Assembly (NCBI GenBank): GCA_021780575.1
Contig: JAJXYL010000001.1
Span: 1-10,324 of the forward strand
DNA length: 10,324 nt
DNA from: a bacterium
Lineage (GTDB): Bacteria; Patescibacteriota; Minisyncoccia; Phycocordibacterales; Phycocordibacteraceae
Direction: 5' to 3'
Position 1 is the first letter of the stretch. Each line of letters opens with the position of its first letter. The notes beneath the pieces are model-generated. The model worked only from the letters and a program-made list of their open reading frames with translations, did no database searches and had not been told where the DNA came from. Shown here one piece after another: positions 1 to 6,310 of the stretch. The position numbers were made by a program, and so were the translations under genes.

Positions 1-13
1 TCTTTTCTATATA

Positions 14-47
14 CTACGACGCCGCCTCAAGCGAGGCGGCGTCGTAG
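14..47 (+). terminator. Perfect 15-bp hairpin, possible terminator of a gene left of the window
   Basis: Bases 14-28 and 33-47 are exact reverse complements, a 15-bp GC-rich stem closed by the four-base loop AAGC. On the + strand the stem is followed by GTTATTTGTT, which is T-rich but interrupted; on the - strand what follows has no T run. The best reading is a rho-independent terminator for a + strand gene ending just left of the window. The imperfect T tract and the missing upstream gene keep this uncertain; it could instead be a processing hairpin or a repeat. Confidence 0.45.
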
Positions 48-280
48 GTTATTTGTTCGAACTTGAGTCCGGCGAGTCTGGTGATACACCGTCGCCAGAC
101 GCGGCGTTTGTTTTTATGTCGGCGCAGCTTGTCTTCAAGGGTAGACATCCGCACATTGTGGATTCTCTTCGGCTCGCGCGTATTGCCACGGTGAACCATC
201 GGTACCACTAAGTCTAGTGGAAGAACAGCGGCATCTTTGGTACTATCCACAGACCAACAGCTAATAGTGGTGTGCTTTGT
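48..280. other. Stretch without a supported gene, with two minor hairpins
   Basis: I find no credible coding region here. Two structures can be seen. Bases 76-85 pair with 91-100 (ten pairs including two G-T wobbles, loop ACACC), and a looser T-rich run follows around 107-116. Bases 205-210 pair with 215-220 (CCACTA/TAGTGG, loop AGTC). A - strand reading frame of 44-61 codons ends inside the 14-47 hairpin, but it has no ribosome binding site and no recognisable protein. The stretch may hold the leader of the tRNA transcript or decayed sequence. Confidence 0.4.
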
Positions 281-362
281 GCAAGCGTAGCTCAGTTGGT
301 AGAGCACCCGACTGATACTCGGGCGGTCCCAGGTTCGACCCCTGGCGCTTGCACAAAGCACA
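271..362 (+). repeat. Inverted repeat enclosing the tRNA, extending its acceptor stem to 17 bp
   Basis: Bases 271-287 are the exact reverse complement of 346-362. Seven of the pairs are the normal acceptor stem; the other ten join the 5' leader to the 3' trailer, including the discriminator A353 paired with T280. The leader also has GGTGTG (269-274), which matches a second CACACC at 364-369. In the precursor RNA this would form one long helix through both processing sites. Whether it is functional or a relic of an insertion is not visible from sequence. Confidence 0.85.
281..353 (+). tRNA. tRNA-Ile (anticodon GAT)
   Basis: All four arms fold. Acceptor stem GCAAGCG (281-287) pairs with CGCTTGC (346-352), with discriminator A353. 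D stem is GCTC (290-293) with GAGC (302-305). Anticodon stem is CCCGA (307-311) with TCGGG (319-323), around the loop CTGATAC, so the anticodon is GAT (314-316) and reads isoleucine codons ATC and ATT. T stem is CCAGG (329-333) with CCTGG (341-345), loop TTCGACC. CCA is not encoded (A353 is followed by CAA), so the 3' end must be added after transcription. The flanks are odd: 271-280 pairs perfectly with 353-362, extending the acceptor stem to 17 bp. No clear promoter is visible. Confidence 0.96.
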
Positions 363-372
363 GCACACCTCT

Positions 373-420
373 TTTACCCAGCTGGTAAGGCCTTTGGTTC
401 GACCCCTGGCTGCCTGCACA
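373..420 (+). pseudogene. tRNA-like remnant lacking the 5' acceptor strand and anticodon arm
   Basis: The 15 bases at 396-410 (GGTTCGACCCCTGGC) are identical to 332-346 of the adjacent tRNA-Ile (T loop and the 3' side of the T stem). Both copies end in TGCACA a few bases later. Before this, CAGCTGGTAAGGC (379-391) looks like a D loop. No anticodon arm and no matching 5' acceptor strand are present, and the T stem no longer pairs fully, so it cannot be a working tRNA. It may be a decayed tandem tRNA gene or a tRNA 3'-end fragment left by an integrated element. Confidence 0.4.
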
Positions 421-463
421 GATGTTTATGCCCACGGACGGAAGAAGGAATGCGAACGTGCGG

Positions 464-469
464 TATACT
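464..469 (+). promoter_or_regulatory. -10-like TATACT upstream of the PrcB-like gene
   Basis: TATACT lies 11 bases before the ATG at 481. No good -35 is visible at the usual distance. A transcript starting about seven bases after it would have a leader of only a few bases, and no Shine-Dalgarno site lies directly before the ATG. Confidence 0.4.
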
Positions 470-480
470 GAAAGCAACAC

Positions 481-990
481 ATGCGCAATGTTTTCATCGT
501 TGTCGGCATTGGAGTAATCGCCATCATGATCTGGGCGGTTGCCTCCACGTACGGTACGAGCTTACTTTCGACGCAGGCTGTCCCCGCGCCGATCTCAACA
601 GGAGCCGTACCCGTATCCTTCACCGAACTTGCGCACGGCATGCACTCAACCGTGTCGGCGCGCTCAAATTACCTCATCACTTCCCATTCTGAACTTCTCG
701 CACTCTGGGCCATCATTGACGCTCCGGGCCAGACCCCTGCGGTCGATTTCACCCAGAATGACGTCATAGCAGTCTTTGCCGGGAATGAGCCGGCGGCCGG
801 TTATGGTATCAAGGTATCTCAGGTTGAGGACTCCCAATCCCGCGTGGTCACGGTGCTCCTCACGAAGCCGGGTGTCAGCTGCCTCTCCCCACATGCGGCC
901 GTAAGCCCTTACCAGGTTATCGAGTTGCCGAAAACAATGCTTGCCCTTACTCATCAAGACCAGGAGAATACCGTCAGTTGTTTACAATAA
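481..990 (+). CDS. Membrane-anchored PrcB-like C-terminal domain protein
   Basis: The protein has 169 residues. Residues 4-23 form a hydrophobic segment with one basic residue before it, so it is probably a signal anchor or uncleaved signal peptide. A Ser/Pro/Ala-rich linker follows to about residue 45. The outer domain shows the pattern I associate with the PrcB_C family (named after the PrcB subunit of a spirochaete protease complex): SELLALW (70-76), VDF (88-90), VIAVFAG (95-101), GYGI (107-110) and PYQVIELPK (143-151). Cys134 and Cys167 could form a disulfide outside the cell. No protease lies beside it. The molecular role is unknown; related proteins are thought to be secreted binding or assembly modules. 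The ATG is chosen because it gives an intact membrane segment. Confidence 0.7.
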   Translation: MRNVFIVVGIGVIAIMIWAVASTYGTSLLSTQAVPAPISTGAVPVSFTELAHGMHSTVSARSNYLITSHSELLALWAIIDAPGQTPAVDFTQNDVIAVFAGNEPAAGYGIKVSQVEDSQSRVVTVLLTKPGVSCLSPHAAVSPYQVIELPKTMLALTHQDQENTVSCLQ

Positions 991-1022
991 CGGATTTGCG
1001 TGCGGCGTATTCGTGAATGAGA

Positions 1023-1028
1023 TAGGAT
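1023..1028 (+). promoter_or_regulatory. -10-like TAGGAT upstream of murD
   Basis: TAGGAT lies seven bases before the murD ATG at 1036. No -35 is visible at standard spacing and no Shine-Dalgarno site is present. It fits the recurring pattern of -10-like hexamers placed right before start codons, but as one weak hexamer it could be chance. Confidence 0.25.
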
Positions 1029-1035
1029 TCATGGT

Positions 1036-2367
1036 ATGGACGCTTCAGGGCAGTTTCGCGGAAAACGAGTCACCGTAATGGGCCTCGGCCTCTTAGGCCG
1101 AGGGGTAGGCGACGCGAAATATCTCGCCACGTGCGGCGCCGAAGTTATCGTAACTGACCTTAAGACGCCACGAGAGCTCGAGAGTTCCGTGGCGCAGCTG
1201 AAGCCATTCGCCAACGTCACTTGTGTTCTCGGAGAGCACCGACTCGAAGATTTTCGTAACCGCGATCTTGTCCTCAAGGCCGCCGGCGTCCCACTCGACT
1301 CGATTTACATTGAAGAGGCGAAGAAACACGATATTCCGGTCCGGATGAGCGCGGATCTTTTTTCCGAGATTTCAGGAATCCCTGTTATAGGGGTCACAGG
1401 CACGCGGGGGAAATCGACGGTGGCGCACATGCTCTACGCCATTGTGAAAGAGGCGGGGAAGCCGGTACTTCTTGGCGGGAATGTACGCGGGGTTTCCACC
1501 CTCGCGCTTTTACAAGAAGTTACCCCTGAACATACTGCTGTCCTCGAGCTCGACTCGTGGCAACTGCAGGGCTTCGGGGAAGCGAATATGAGCCCGCACA
1601 TCGCGGTGTTCACCACATTCTATCCAGACCACCTGAACTACTACTCGGCATCGCGTGCCGCAGGCAAGGATGCAATGGGCGTCTATCTTGCGGACAAGGC
1701 GAATATATTTTTGTACCAAGACGAAGAGGATACGCTCATTCTCGGGAAACAGGCCGCACCGACCATCATCGAGAAATATGGCGATATCATAGAAGCGAAG
1801 ACGCTCGTGGTTGACGGGCTCAAACTTCCCGATACCTGGACACTTCGTGTCTTGGGCGTACACAATCGGTACAATGCCGCGCTTGCGCTCGCTGCCGCCC
1901 GCGCAAGCGGAATCGCGGACGACGTGAGCCGTCGCGCGTTGGAATCGTTTGCGGGCGTGCCGGGGCGGCTCGAGCTCCTTCGCGAGGCGAACGGCGTGAA
2001 GATATATAACGATACGACTTCGACAACGCCGGAAGCGACCATGGCCGCACTCGCCGCACTTGACCCGGCGCGCACGGTGCTCATTGCTGGCGGCGCCGAC
2101 AAGGGCCTCGACATGAACACCCTTCTCGCCAAACTGGGGGAGGTGAAGCGGGTTATCTTGCTCGCCGGTACCGGTACGAGCCGGGTGCTCGAGTGGTTGC
2201 CAAACGCATCCGTATATGACTCGCTGCAGGCGGCGGTTGCCGAAGCGGTATCAACGACGACTGCAGGCGACACCATTCTCTTCTCGCCCGCGTTTGCCTC
2301 ATTCGGCATGTTTCAGAACGAGTTTGATCGCGGGGACCAATTTACTGCTATCGTGCAGGCGTTATGA
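1036..2367 (+). CDS. murD: UDP-N-acetylmuramoyl-L-alanine--D-glutamate ligase
   Basis: This cytoplasmic Mur ligase adds D-glutamate to UDP-MurNAc-L-Ala using ATP, the second amino acid step of peptidoglycan precursor synthesis. At 443 residues it has normal family length. The N-terminal domain carries the glycine-rich loop GLGLLGRG (16-23) that binds the UDP substrate. The ATPase domain has GTRGKST (122-128), the Mur signature ELDSWQL (171-177) and HNRYN (276-280). Lys221 in ADKANIF is in the place of the carbamylated lysine. The C-terminal domain has NDTTSTTPEAT (325-335), where many MurD proteins read NDSKATNPEAT, and SPAFASFGMFQNEFDRGDQF (417-436), close to the MurD consensus. The stop overlaps the murC start (ATGA), so the two are probably translated together. 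Confidence 0.95.
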   Translation: MDASGQFRGKRVTVMGLGLLGRGVGDAKYLATCGAEVIVTDLKTPRELESSVAQLKPFANVTCVLGEHRLEDFRNRDLVLKAAGVPLDSIYIEEAKKHDIPVRMSADLFSEISGIPVIGVTGTRGKSTVAHMLYAIVKEAGKPVLLGGNVRGVSTLALLQEVTPEHTAVLELDSWQLQGFGEANMSPHIAVFTTFYPDHLNYYSASRAAGKDAMGVYLADKANIFLYQDEEDTLILGKQAAPTIIEKYGDIIEAKTLVVDGLKLPDTWTLRVLGVHNRYNAALALAAARASGIADDVSRRALESFAGVPGRLELLREANGVKIYNDTTSTTPEATMAALAALDPARTVLIAGGADKGLDMNTLLAKLGEVKRVILLAGTGTSRVLEWLPNASVYDSLQAAVAEAVSTTTAGDTILFSPAFASFGMFQNEFDRGDQFTAIVQAL

Positions 2368-3638
2368 GGAAAGTCCACTTCATTGGCATCGGCGGAATAG
2401 GGATGAGCGCGCTCGCGCAGTATTTCCATGACCAGGCGGTTCTGGTGACGGGTTCTGACAGTAGTGAGAGCCCGGTGACAGATCTCTTGGCGAAGAGGGG
2501 GATTGGAGTAGTAATCGGGCAGAGAGCTGAGAATGTGCCGCAGGACGCGGAGCTGGTCGTATACAGCGACGCTGTACCGGAAGATAATCCGGAGCGCGCA
2601 CAAGCGCGCTCGCTTGGCATCCCGCAGAGGTCATACTTCGCGGCATTGGGCGAGGTGTCGAAAGGGAAACGTACGGTCGCTGTGGCGGGCACGCATGGAA
2701 AGACAACGACGACGGGAATGCTTGCGCATATACTAAGGGCCGCAGGGGCATCGCCGACGGCGGTCGTGGGCTCCTTAGTGAAAGATTTCAGCTCTAATTA
2801 CCTGCACGGCGACTCAGGCTTGTTCGTGGTCGAGGCCTGCGAATATCGCGACCACATCCTCGAGCTCTCGCCGCAGGTGCTTGTGATTACCAACCTCGAG
2901 TGGGACCACACTGACTGGTTTCCGTCGCTCAAGGCACTACAGGAGACCTTCCAAAAGGCGGCGAATCGCGTGCCAGCAGAAGGAGCCATCGTGACTGACG
3001 TGTCGAATAAAAACATCGCGCCGCTCCTGGCGAGCGTAAAAGCGAGGGTTATCGATTACACGAAGGAGCCGGCCTATGAACTCCGCTTGCCGGGCGAGTT
3101 CAACCAAATGAATGCGCGCGCTGCCGCGGCGGCCGCACGCATTGTCCACTCGCCGATTTCAGATGGCATCATTCGTGCCTCGCTCGCCTCGTTCCAGGGC
3201 ACCTGGCGGAGATTTGAGTACAAGGGAAAGACCACAAGCGGCGCCGACGTGTACGACGACTACGCGCATCACCCGACGGCGATCCGTGCGACGCTGAAGG
3301 TTCTACGGGGGAAAGTGAGGGGAAACATCATCGTCGCCTTCCACCCGCACCTCTACAGCCGTACCCGGGACCTTCTCGATGAGTTTGCTGCCGCTTTCAG
3401 TGATGCTGACCAAGTGCTTGTTGCACCCATCTACGCGGCGCGTGAGGAGGATGACGGATCCATTTCAAGCGAGATGCTTGCCGAGCGTATTCGGGCGACC
3501 GGCACGGACGCGGTAGCGCTCGATTCGTTTGATGCTGTTAAACAAGCGCTTGACGCCACCAAGCAGGATGACACCATCATGACGATGGGCGCGGGCGACA
3601 TCTACAGAGTCGCCGACGCCCTGGTGGCCTCCGTATAA
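2364..3638 (+). CDS. murC: UDP-N-acetylmuramate--L-alanine ligase
   Basis: This cytoplasmic Mur ligase joins L-alanine to UDP-MurNAc using ATP, the step before MurD. It has 424 residues, slightly short for MurC. Domains in order: the UDP-binding N-terminal fold with GIGGIGMSAL (8-17); the ATPase domain with AGTHGKTTTT (108-117), EACEYRDH (157-164) and an Asp-His pair at 181-182; and the C-terminal domain with YDDYAHHPTAI (297-307), FHPHLYSRTRDL (326-337) and a late MGAGDI motif. YDDYAHHPT and the PHLYSRTRDL stretch point to MurC rather than MurD, MurE or MurF. Mpl, the peptide-recycling ligase, is a close relative and the main alternative, but pairing with murD favours MurC. Translation probably follows murD by coupling at the four-base overlap. 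Confidence 0.92.
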   Translation: MRKVHFIGIGGIGMSALAQYFHDQAVLVTGSDSSESPVTDLLAKRGIGVVIGQRAENVPQDAELVVYSDAVPEDNPERAQARSLGIPQRSYFAALGEVSKGKRTVAVAGTHGKTTTTGMLAHILRAAGASPTAVVGSLVKDFSSNYLHGDSGLFVVEACEYRDHILELSPQVLVITNLEWDHTDWFPSLKALQETFQKAANRVPAEGAIVTDVSNKNIAPLLASVKARVIDYTKEPAYELRLPGEFNQMNARAAAAAARIVHSPISDGIIRASLASFQGTWRRFEYKGKTTSGADVYDDYAHHPTAIRATLKVLRGKVRGNIIVAFHPHLYSRTRDLLDEFAAAFSDADQVLVAPIYAAREEDDGSISSEMLAERIRATGTDAVALDSFDAVKQALDATKQDDTIMTMGAGDIYRVADALVASV

Positions 3639-3643
3639 ATACT

Positions 3644-4318
3644 ATGAATAAACTCTCAATTGTCGCAACGCCGATAGGGAATTTGGAAGACATCACGCTT
3701 CGCGCCCTGCGGACGCTGAAAGAGTGCGACGTGATCTATGCCGAGGACACACGCGTCATTTCAAAACTGCTTGCGCGTTACGAAATCAAGAAACCACTCC
3801 AACGTCTTGATGCTGCGACTGAAATCAAAAAAGCCGATGAAATATGCGCACGACTTGAGGCGGGAGAGAAGGTCGTGTTCGTGAGTGATGCCGGTACGCC
3901 GGGAATCTCTGATCCTGGTGCGCGGCTCGTCGCCCAGGTGCGCGCGCGACTTCCCGACGCCGCCATTGAAGCGATACCGGGACCCTCGGCGCTCGCGGCC
4001 GCGCTCTCCATCGCAGGGATGGACATTGCCGAATTCACCTTCCTCGGATTTTTGCCGCACAAGAAGGGCCGCCAGACTGCGCTTAAGAAAGTCGCTGCGA
4101 GTGACATTCCCGTTGTGCTGTACGAATCGCCGCACCGCATCGTGAAATTACTCACGGAGTTAGGAGAAGCTTCCCCCGCGTCAAGAGTTGTCATCGCGCG
4201 CGAGCTTACCAAGGTTCATGAAGAGGTCATCTCGGGCGCCCCACATGAAGTGCTCGGGCACTTTACCGCGCATCCCGACACGGTGCGGGGGGAATTTGTC
4301 GTCATCGTGGCTCCCTGA
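3644..4318 (+). CDS. rsmI: 16S rRNA (cytidine(1402)-2'-O)-methyltransferase
   Basis: RsmI uses S-adenosylmethionine to methylate the ribose of C1402 in the decoding centre of 16S rRNA. The tetrapyrrole-methylase fold is clear: VATPIGNLEDIT (7-18), AEDTR (33-37), SDAGTPGISDPG (81-92), IPGPSAL (111-117), FLGFLP (133-138), YESPHRI (160-166) and ARELTKVHEE (185-194). With 224 residues it ends at GEFVVIVAP and lacks the extra C-terminal segment of longer RsmI proteins such as the E. coli one. The stretch after the fourth strand reads LQRLDAATE where many homologues have an SYHEHNE-like motif, which may be a lineage variant. It starts five bases after murC. A TATAAA (3634-3639) overlaps the murC stop, and there is no Shine-Dalgarno site. 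Confidence 0.94.
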   Translation: MNKLSIVATPIGNLEDITLRALRTLKECDVIYAEDTRVISKLLARYEIKKPLQRLDAATEIKKADEICARLEAGEKVVFVSDAGTPGISDPGARLVAQVRARLPDAAIEAIPGPSALAAALSIAGMDIAEFTFLGFLPHKKGRQTALKKVAASDIPVVLYESPHRIVKLLTELGEASPASRVVIARELTKVHEEVISGAPHEVLGHFTAHPDTVRGEFVVIVAP

Positions 4319-4324
4319 TATACT
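4319..4324 (+). promoter_or_regulatory. -10-like TATACT upstream of the 50-residue membrane protein
   Basis: TATACT begins just after the rsmI stop codon and lies six bases before the ATG at 4331. There is no Shine-Dalgarno site between them. The spacing would place transcription initiation on or next to the start codon, consistent with a leaderless message. Confidence 0.4.
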
Positions 4325-4330
4325 CCGCCC

Positions 4331-4483
4331 ATGTCTCGTCCCAGCATACTTATCCTTCTTGGCATCCTGGTTATTTTGACGCCATTCTCCGGGTTGCCGA
4401 TTAATATCCGGACATCCCTTCTCGTCGTTTTCGGCGCCTACGTGCTTGGTATCGGCCTCTCACTGCGCACGCATCGGGAGTAA
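4331..4483 (+). CDS. Small two-helix membrane protein, 50 residues
   Basis: An ATG-to-TAA frame of 50 codons fills the gap between rsmI and the VirD4-like gene. Residues 5-19 (SILILLGILVILTPF) and about 29-45 (SLLVVFGAYVLGIGLSL) are strongly hydrophobic and are separated by a short turn with GLPIN. The ends are charged (Arg3; RTHRE at the C-terminus), as expected for a two-pass inner-membrane protein with both ends on the same side. The function is unknown and I do not recognise a family. The case rests on the membrane pattern, the clean fit between neighbours (12 bases after rsmI, 36 before the next start) and a TATACT box directly upstream. Its short length means chance cannot be excluded. 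Confidence 0.65.
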   Translation: MSRPSILILLGILVILTPFSGLPINIRTSLLVVFGAYVLGIGLSLRTHRE

Positions 4484-4505
4484 GATTTCGTTACAGGAGT
4501 TTTGT

Positions 4506-4511
4506 TATACT
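4506..4511 (+). promoter_or_regulatory. -10-like TATACT upstream of the VirD4-like ATPase gene
   Basis: TATACT lies eight bases before the ATG at 4520 and five before an in-frame GTG at 4517. GGAG at 4512-4515 could act as a weak, closely spaced Shine-Dalgarno site. If the TATACT is a true -10, transcription would start at about 4517-4519, leaving no room for that site and favouring leaderless initiation. No convincing -35 is seen. Confidence 0.4.
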
Positions 4512-4519
4512 GGAGCGTG

Positions 4520-6301
4520 ATGGAGAACCCAGAACGCGTTACCTACTTTGCCGCGACTGACGCGCGAGGGAAGTACATTCCCTTCGGCATCAAGTCGAAG
4601 GATCGCGATCGCCACATGTACGTTATCGGCAAGACCGGCATGGGCAAGTCCACGTTGCTCGAGAATATGGCGATTCAAGACATCAGGAACGGCGAGGGAT
4701 TTGCATTCATCGATCCGCACGGCGGGACCGTCGATCGCCTGCTCGATTATATTCCCGAGGATCGCATCAAAGACGTCGTCTATTTCGCCCCGTTCGACCT
4801 CGAACACCCCATCGCGTTCAATGTCATGGAAGACGTCGGATACGACCGGCGCCACCTCGTGGTGAGCGGCCTCATGGCAACCTTCAAGAAGATTTGGGAG
4901 GATGCGTGGAGCGCGCGTATGGAGTACATACTCACGAATACGCTCCTGGCCCTGCTTGAGTACCCGGGTGCGACCCTGCTCGGCGTCAACCGCATGTACA
5001 CCGACAAGGAGTACCGGAAGAAGGTTGTCGACAATGTGAAGGATCCGGTCGTAAAGGACTTTTGGACGAAGGAATTCGCCAACTATGGCGATCGCTACAC
5101 CCAGGAAGCGACACCCGCCATTCAGAACAAGGTCGGCCAGTTTACCGGCAACCCGCTCATCAGAAATATCATCGGCCAGGAAAAATCTTCTTTCGATATC
5201 CGCGAAATGATGGATCAAAAAAAGATACTCATCATCAACCTCTCCAAAGGTCTTGTGGGGGAGACCAATATGCGGCTCCTCGGCTCCATGCTCACCACCC
5301 GCATCTTCCTCGCCGCAATGAGCCGGGCGAATCTTTCCGCCCCAGAACTTGCCAAACTTCCGCATTTTTATTTTTACGTTGACGAGTTCCAGAACTTCGC
5401 AAACGAAACCTTTGCAGAAATTCTTTCTGAGTCCCGGAAATATAAACTGAATCTGGTCATCGCGCACCAGTATGTTGAGCAGATGGAAGAGGAGGTGCGC
5501 GATGCCGTGTTTGGGAACGTCGGCACGACCGTCGTCTTCCGCGTCGGGCCCTTTGACGCCGAAGTGCTGGAGACTGTCTTTATGCCGAAGTTCACAAAAG
5601 AAGATATCGTGAACCTCGACCGTCGACAGGTATACCTCTCGCTCATGATTGATGGCGTCGGGTCAGCCCCTTTCTCTGCAGTGACCATCCCGCCGATAGA
5701 GGCACCGCCCGCTTCTTATAAGGAACAGGTTATTGCCTCGTCGCGTGCACAATTTACTGCGGAACGGGCAAGTATCGAGACGGCCATCGGGGAAGAGCTT
5801 GCCGCGAGTGCGGCCGCAGAAGCGCCACCCGATGCGCGAATGAAAAAGAAGAGGCAGTTTCAACCCACGCCACGCACGCCGGCCCCGCAAAACGTCGATG
5901 TGAAGTCGCCAAGCGCGGAGGTGCGGTCGGCGGACGTCTTGCAGAGGCCTTCAGTCCCCCCCGTCCAGGCCGCGCCAGGCGTGACAAGACCGTTTGTCCC
6001 ACGACCGCCGACCGCGGGTAAAAGCGCCGAAGATCTCAAGACAATCCTCCGCACCATGACCGCAAAAAGCGGTGCGGAAAAAGAGAGGAAAAACACCCAG
6101 AATCACCAGTCCTTGAAAGGAGCTCTCGCTGATGTCATGACGCGCAATCAGTCTGCGCCGCAGAAGCCCCGGCACGACGAACAGCCGCTTCAGCCGGCAG
6201 TCCCCGCGCCGGGGCCCGCGAAGAAGAGCGAGCCAGGGGAGAAATCACCCTTCGAAGTCCCTGAGGACACTCTTCGTAAGGTGCTTCGGGGCGAAGCGTA
6301 G
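4520..6301 (+). CDS. VirD4/TraG-like P-loop ATPase with long disordered tail
   Basis: The frame is open from a TTG at 4502, but ATG 4520 (593 residues) is the likelier start because the upstream codons overlap a TATACT box. It is a RecA-fold ATPase of the VirD4/TraG/HerA group: Walker A GKTGMGKST (37-45), FIDPHGGT (63-70), a hydrophobic Walker B strand ending in VDEFQN (287-292), then SESRKYKLNLVIAHQY (303-318), typical of conjugative coupling proteins. From about residue 395 to 593 the chain is rich in Pro, Ala, Lys and Gln and probably disordered. No membrane segment is present, unlike classical VirD4, and no relaxase or other secretion gene is nearby. It probably acts in the cytoplasm or at the membrane in DNA or protein transfer, perhaps linked to pili or DNA uptake. 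The family is firm; the role is not. Confidence 0.8.
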   Translation: MENPERVTYFAATDARGKYIPFGIKSKDRDRHMYVIGKTGMGKSTLLENMAIQDIRNGEGFAFIDPHGGTVDRLLDYIPEDRIKDVVYFAPFDLEHPIAFNVMEDVGYDRRHLVVSGLMATFKKIWEDAWSARMEYILTNTLLALLEYPGATLLGVNRMYTDKEYRKKVVDNVKDPVVKDFWTKEFANYGDRYTQEATPAIQNKVGQFTGNPLIRNIIGQEKSSFDIREMMDQKKILIINLSKGLVGETNMRLLGSMLTTRIFLAAMSRANLSAPELAKLPHFYFYVDEFQNFANETFAEILSESRKYKLNLVIAHQYVEQMEEEVRDAVFGNVGTTVVFRVGPFDAEVLETVFMPKFTKEDIVNLDRRQVYLSLMIDGVGSAPFSAVTIPPIEAPPASYKEQVIASSRAQFTAERASIETAIGEELAASAAAEAPPDARMKKKRQFQPTPRTPAPQNVDVKSPSAEVRSADVLQRPSVPPVQAAPGVTRPFVPRPPTAGKSAEDLKTILRTMTAKSGAEKERKNTQNHQSLKGALADVMTRNQSAPQKPRHDEQPLQPAVPAPGPAKKSEPGEKSPFEVPEDTLRKVLRGEA

Positions 6302-6310
6302 CCATACCCT

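Noticed and set aside
14..199. A - strand frame of 44 codons (start 148) or 61 codons (start 199), rich in Arg and Lys, ending inside the left-edge hairpin.
   Set aside because: No Shine-Dalgarno site, no promoter and no recognisable domain. Its last codons are simply one arm of the inverted repeat, and longer versions run into the tRNA.
4502..4519. TTG start for the VirD4-like ATPase, adding six residues.
   Set aside because: These codons contain the TATACT box and a GGAG; the ATG at 4520 is the simpler start.
4505..5467. A 320-codon - strand open frame opposite the VirD4-like ATPase gene.
   Set aside because: The + strand encodes an unmistakable P-loop ATPase here. The antisense frame has no family motif and is explained by GC-rich codon use.
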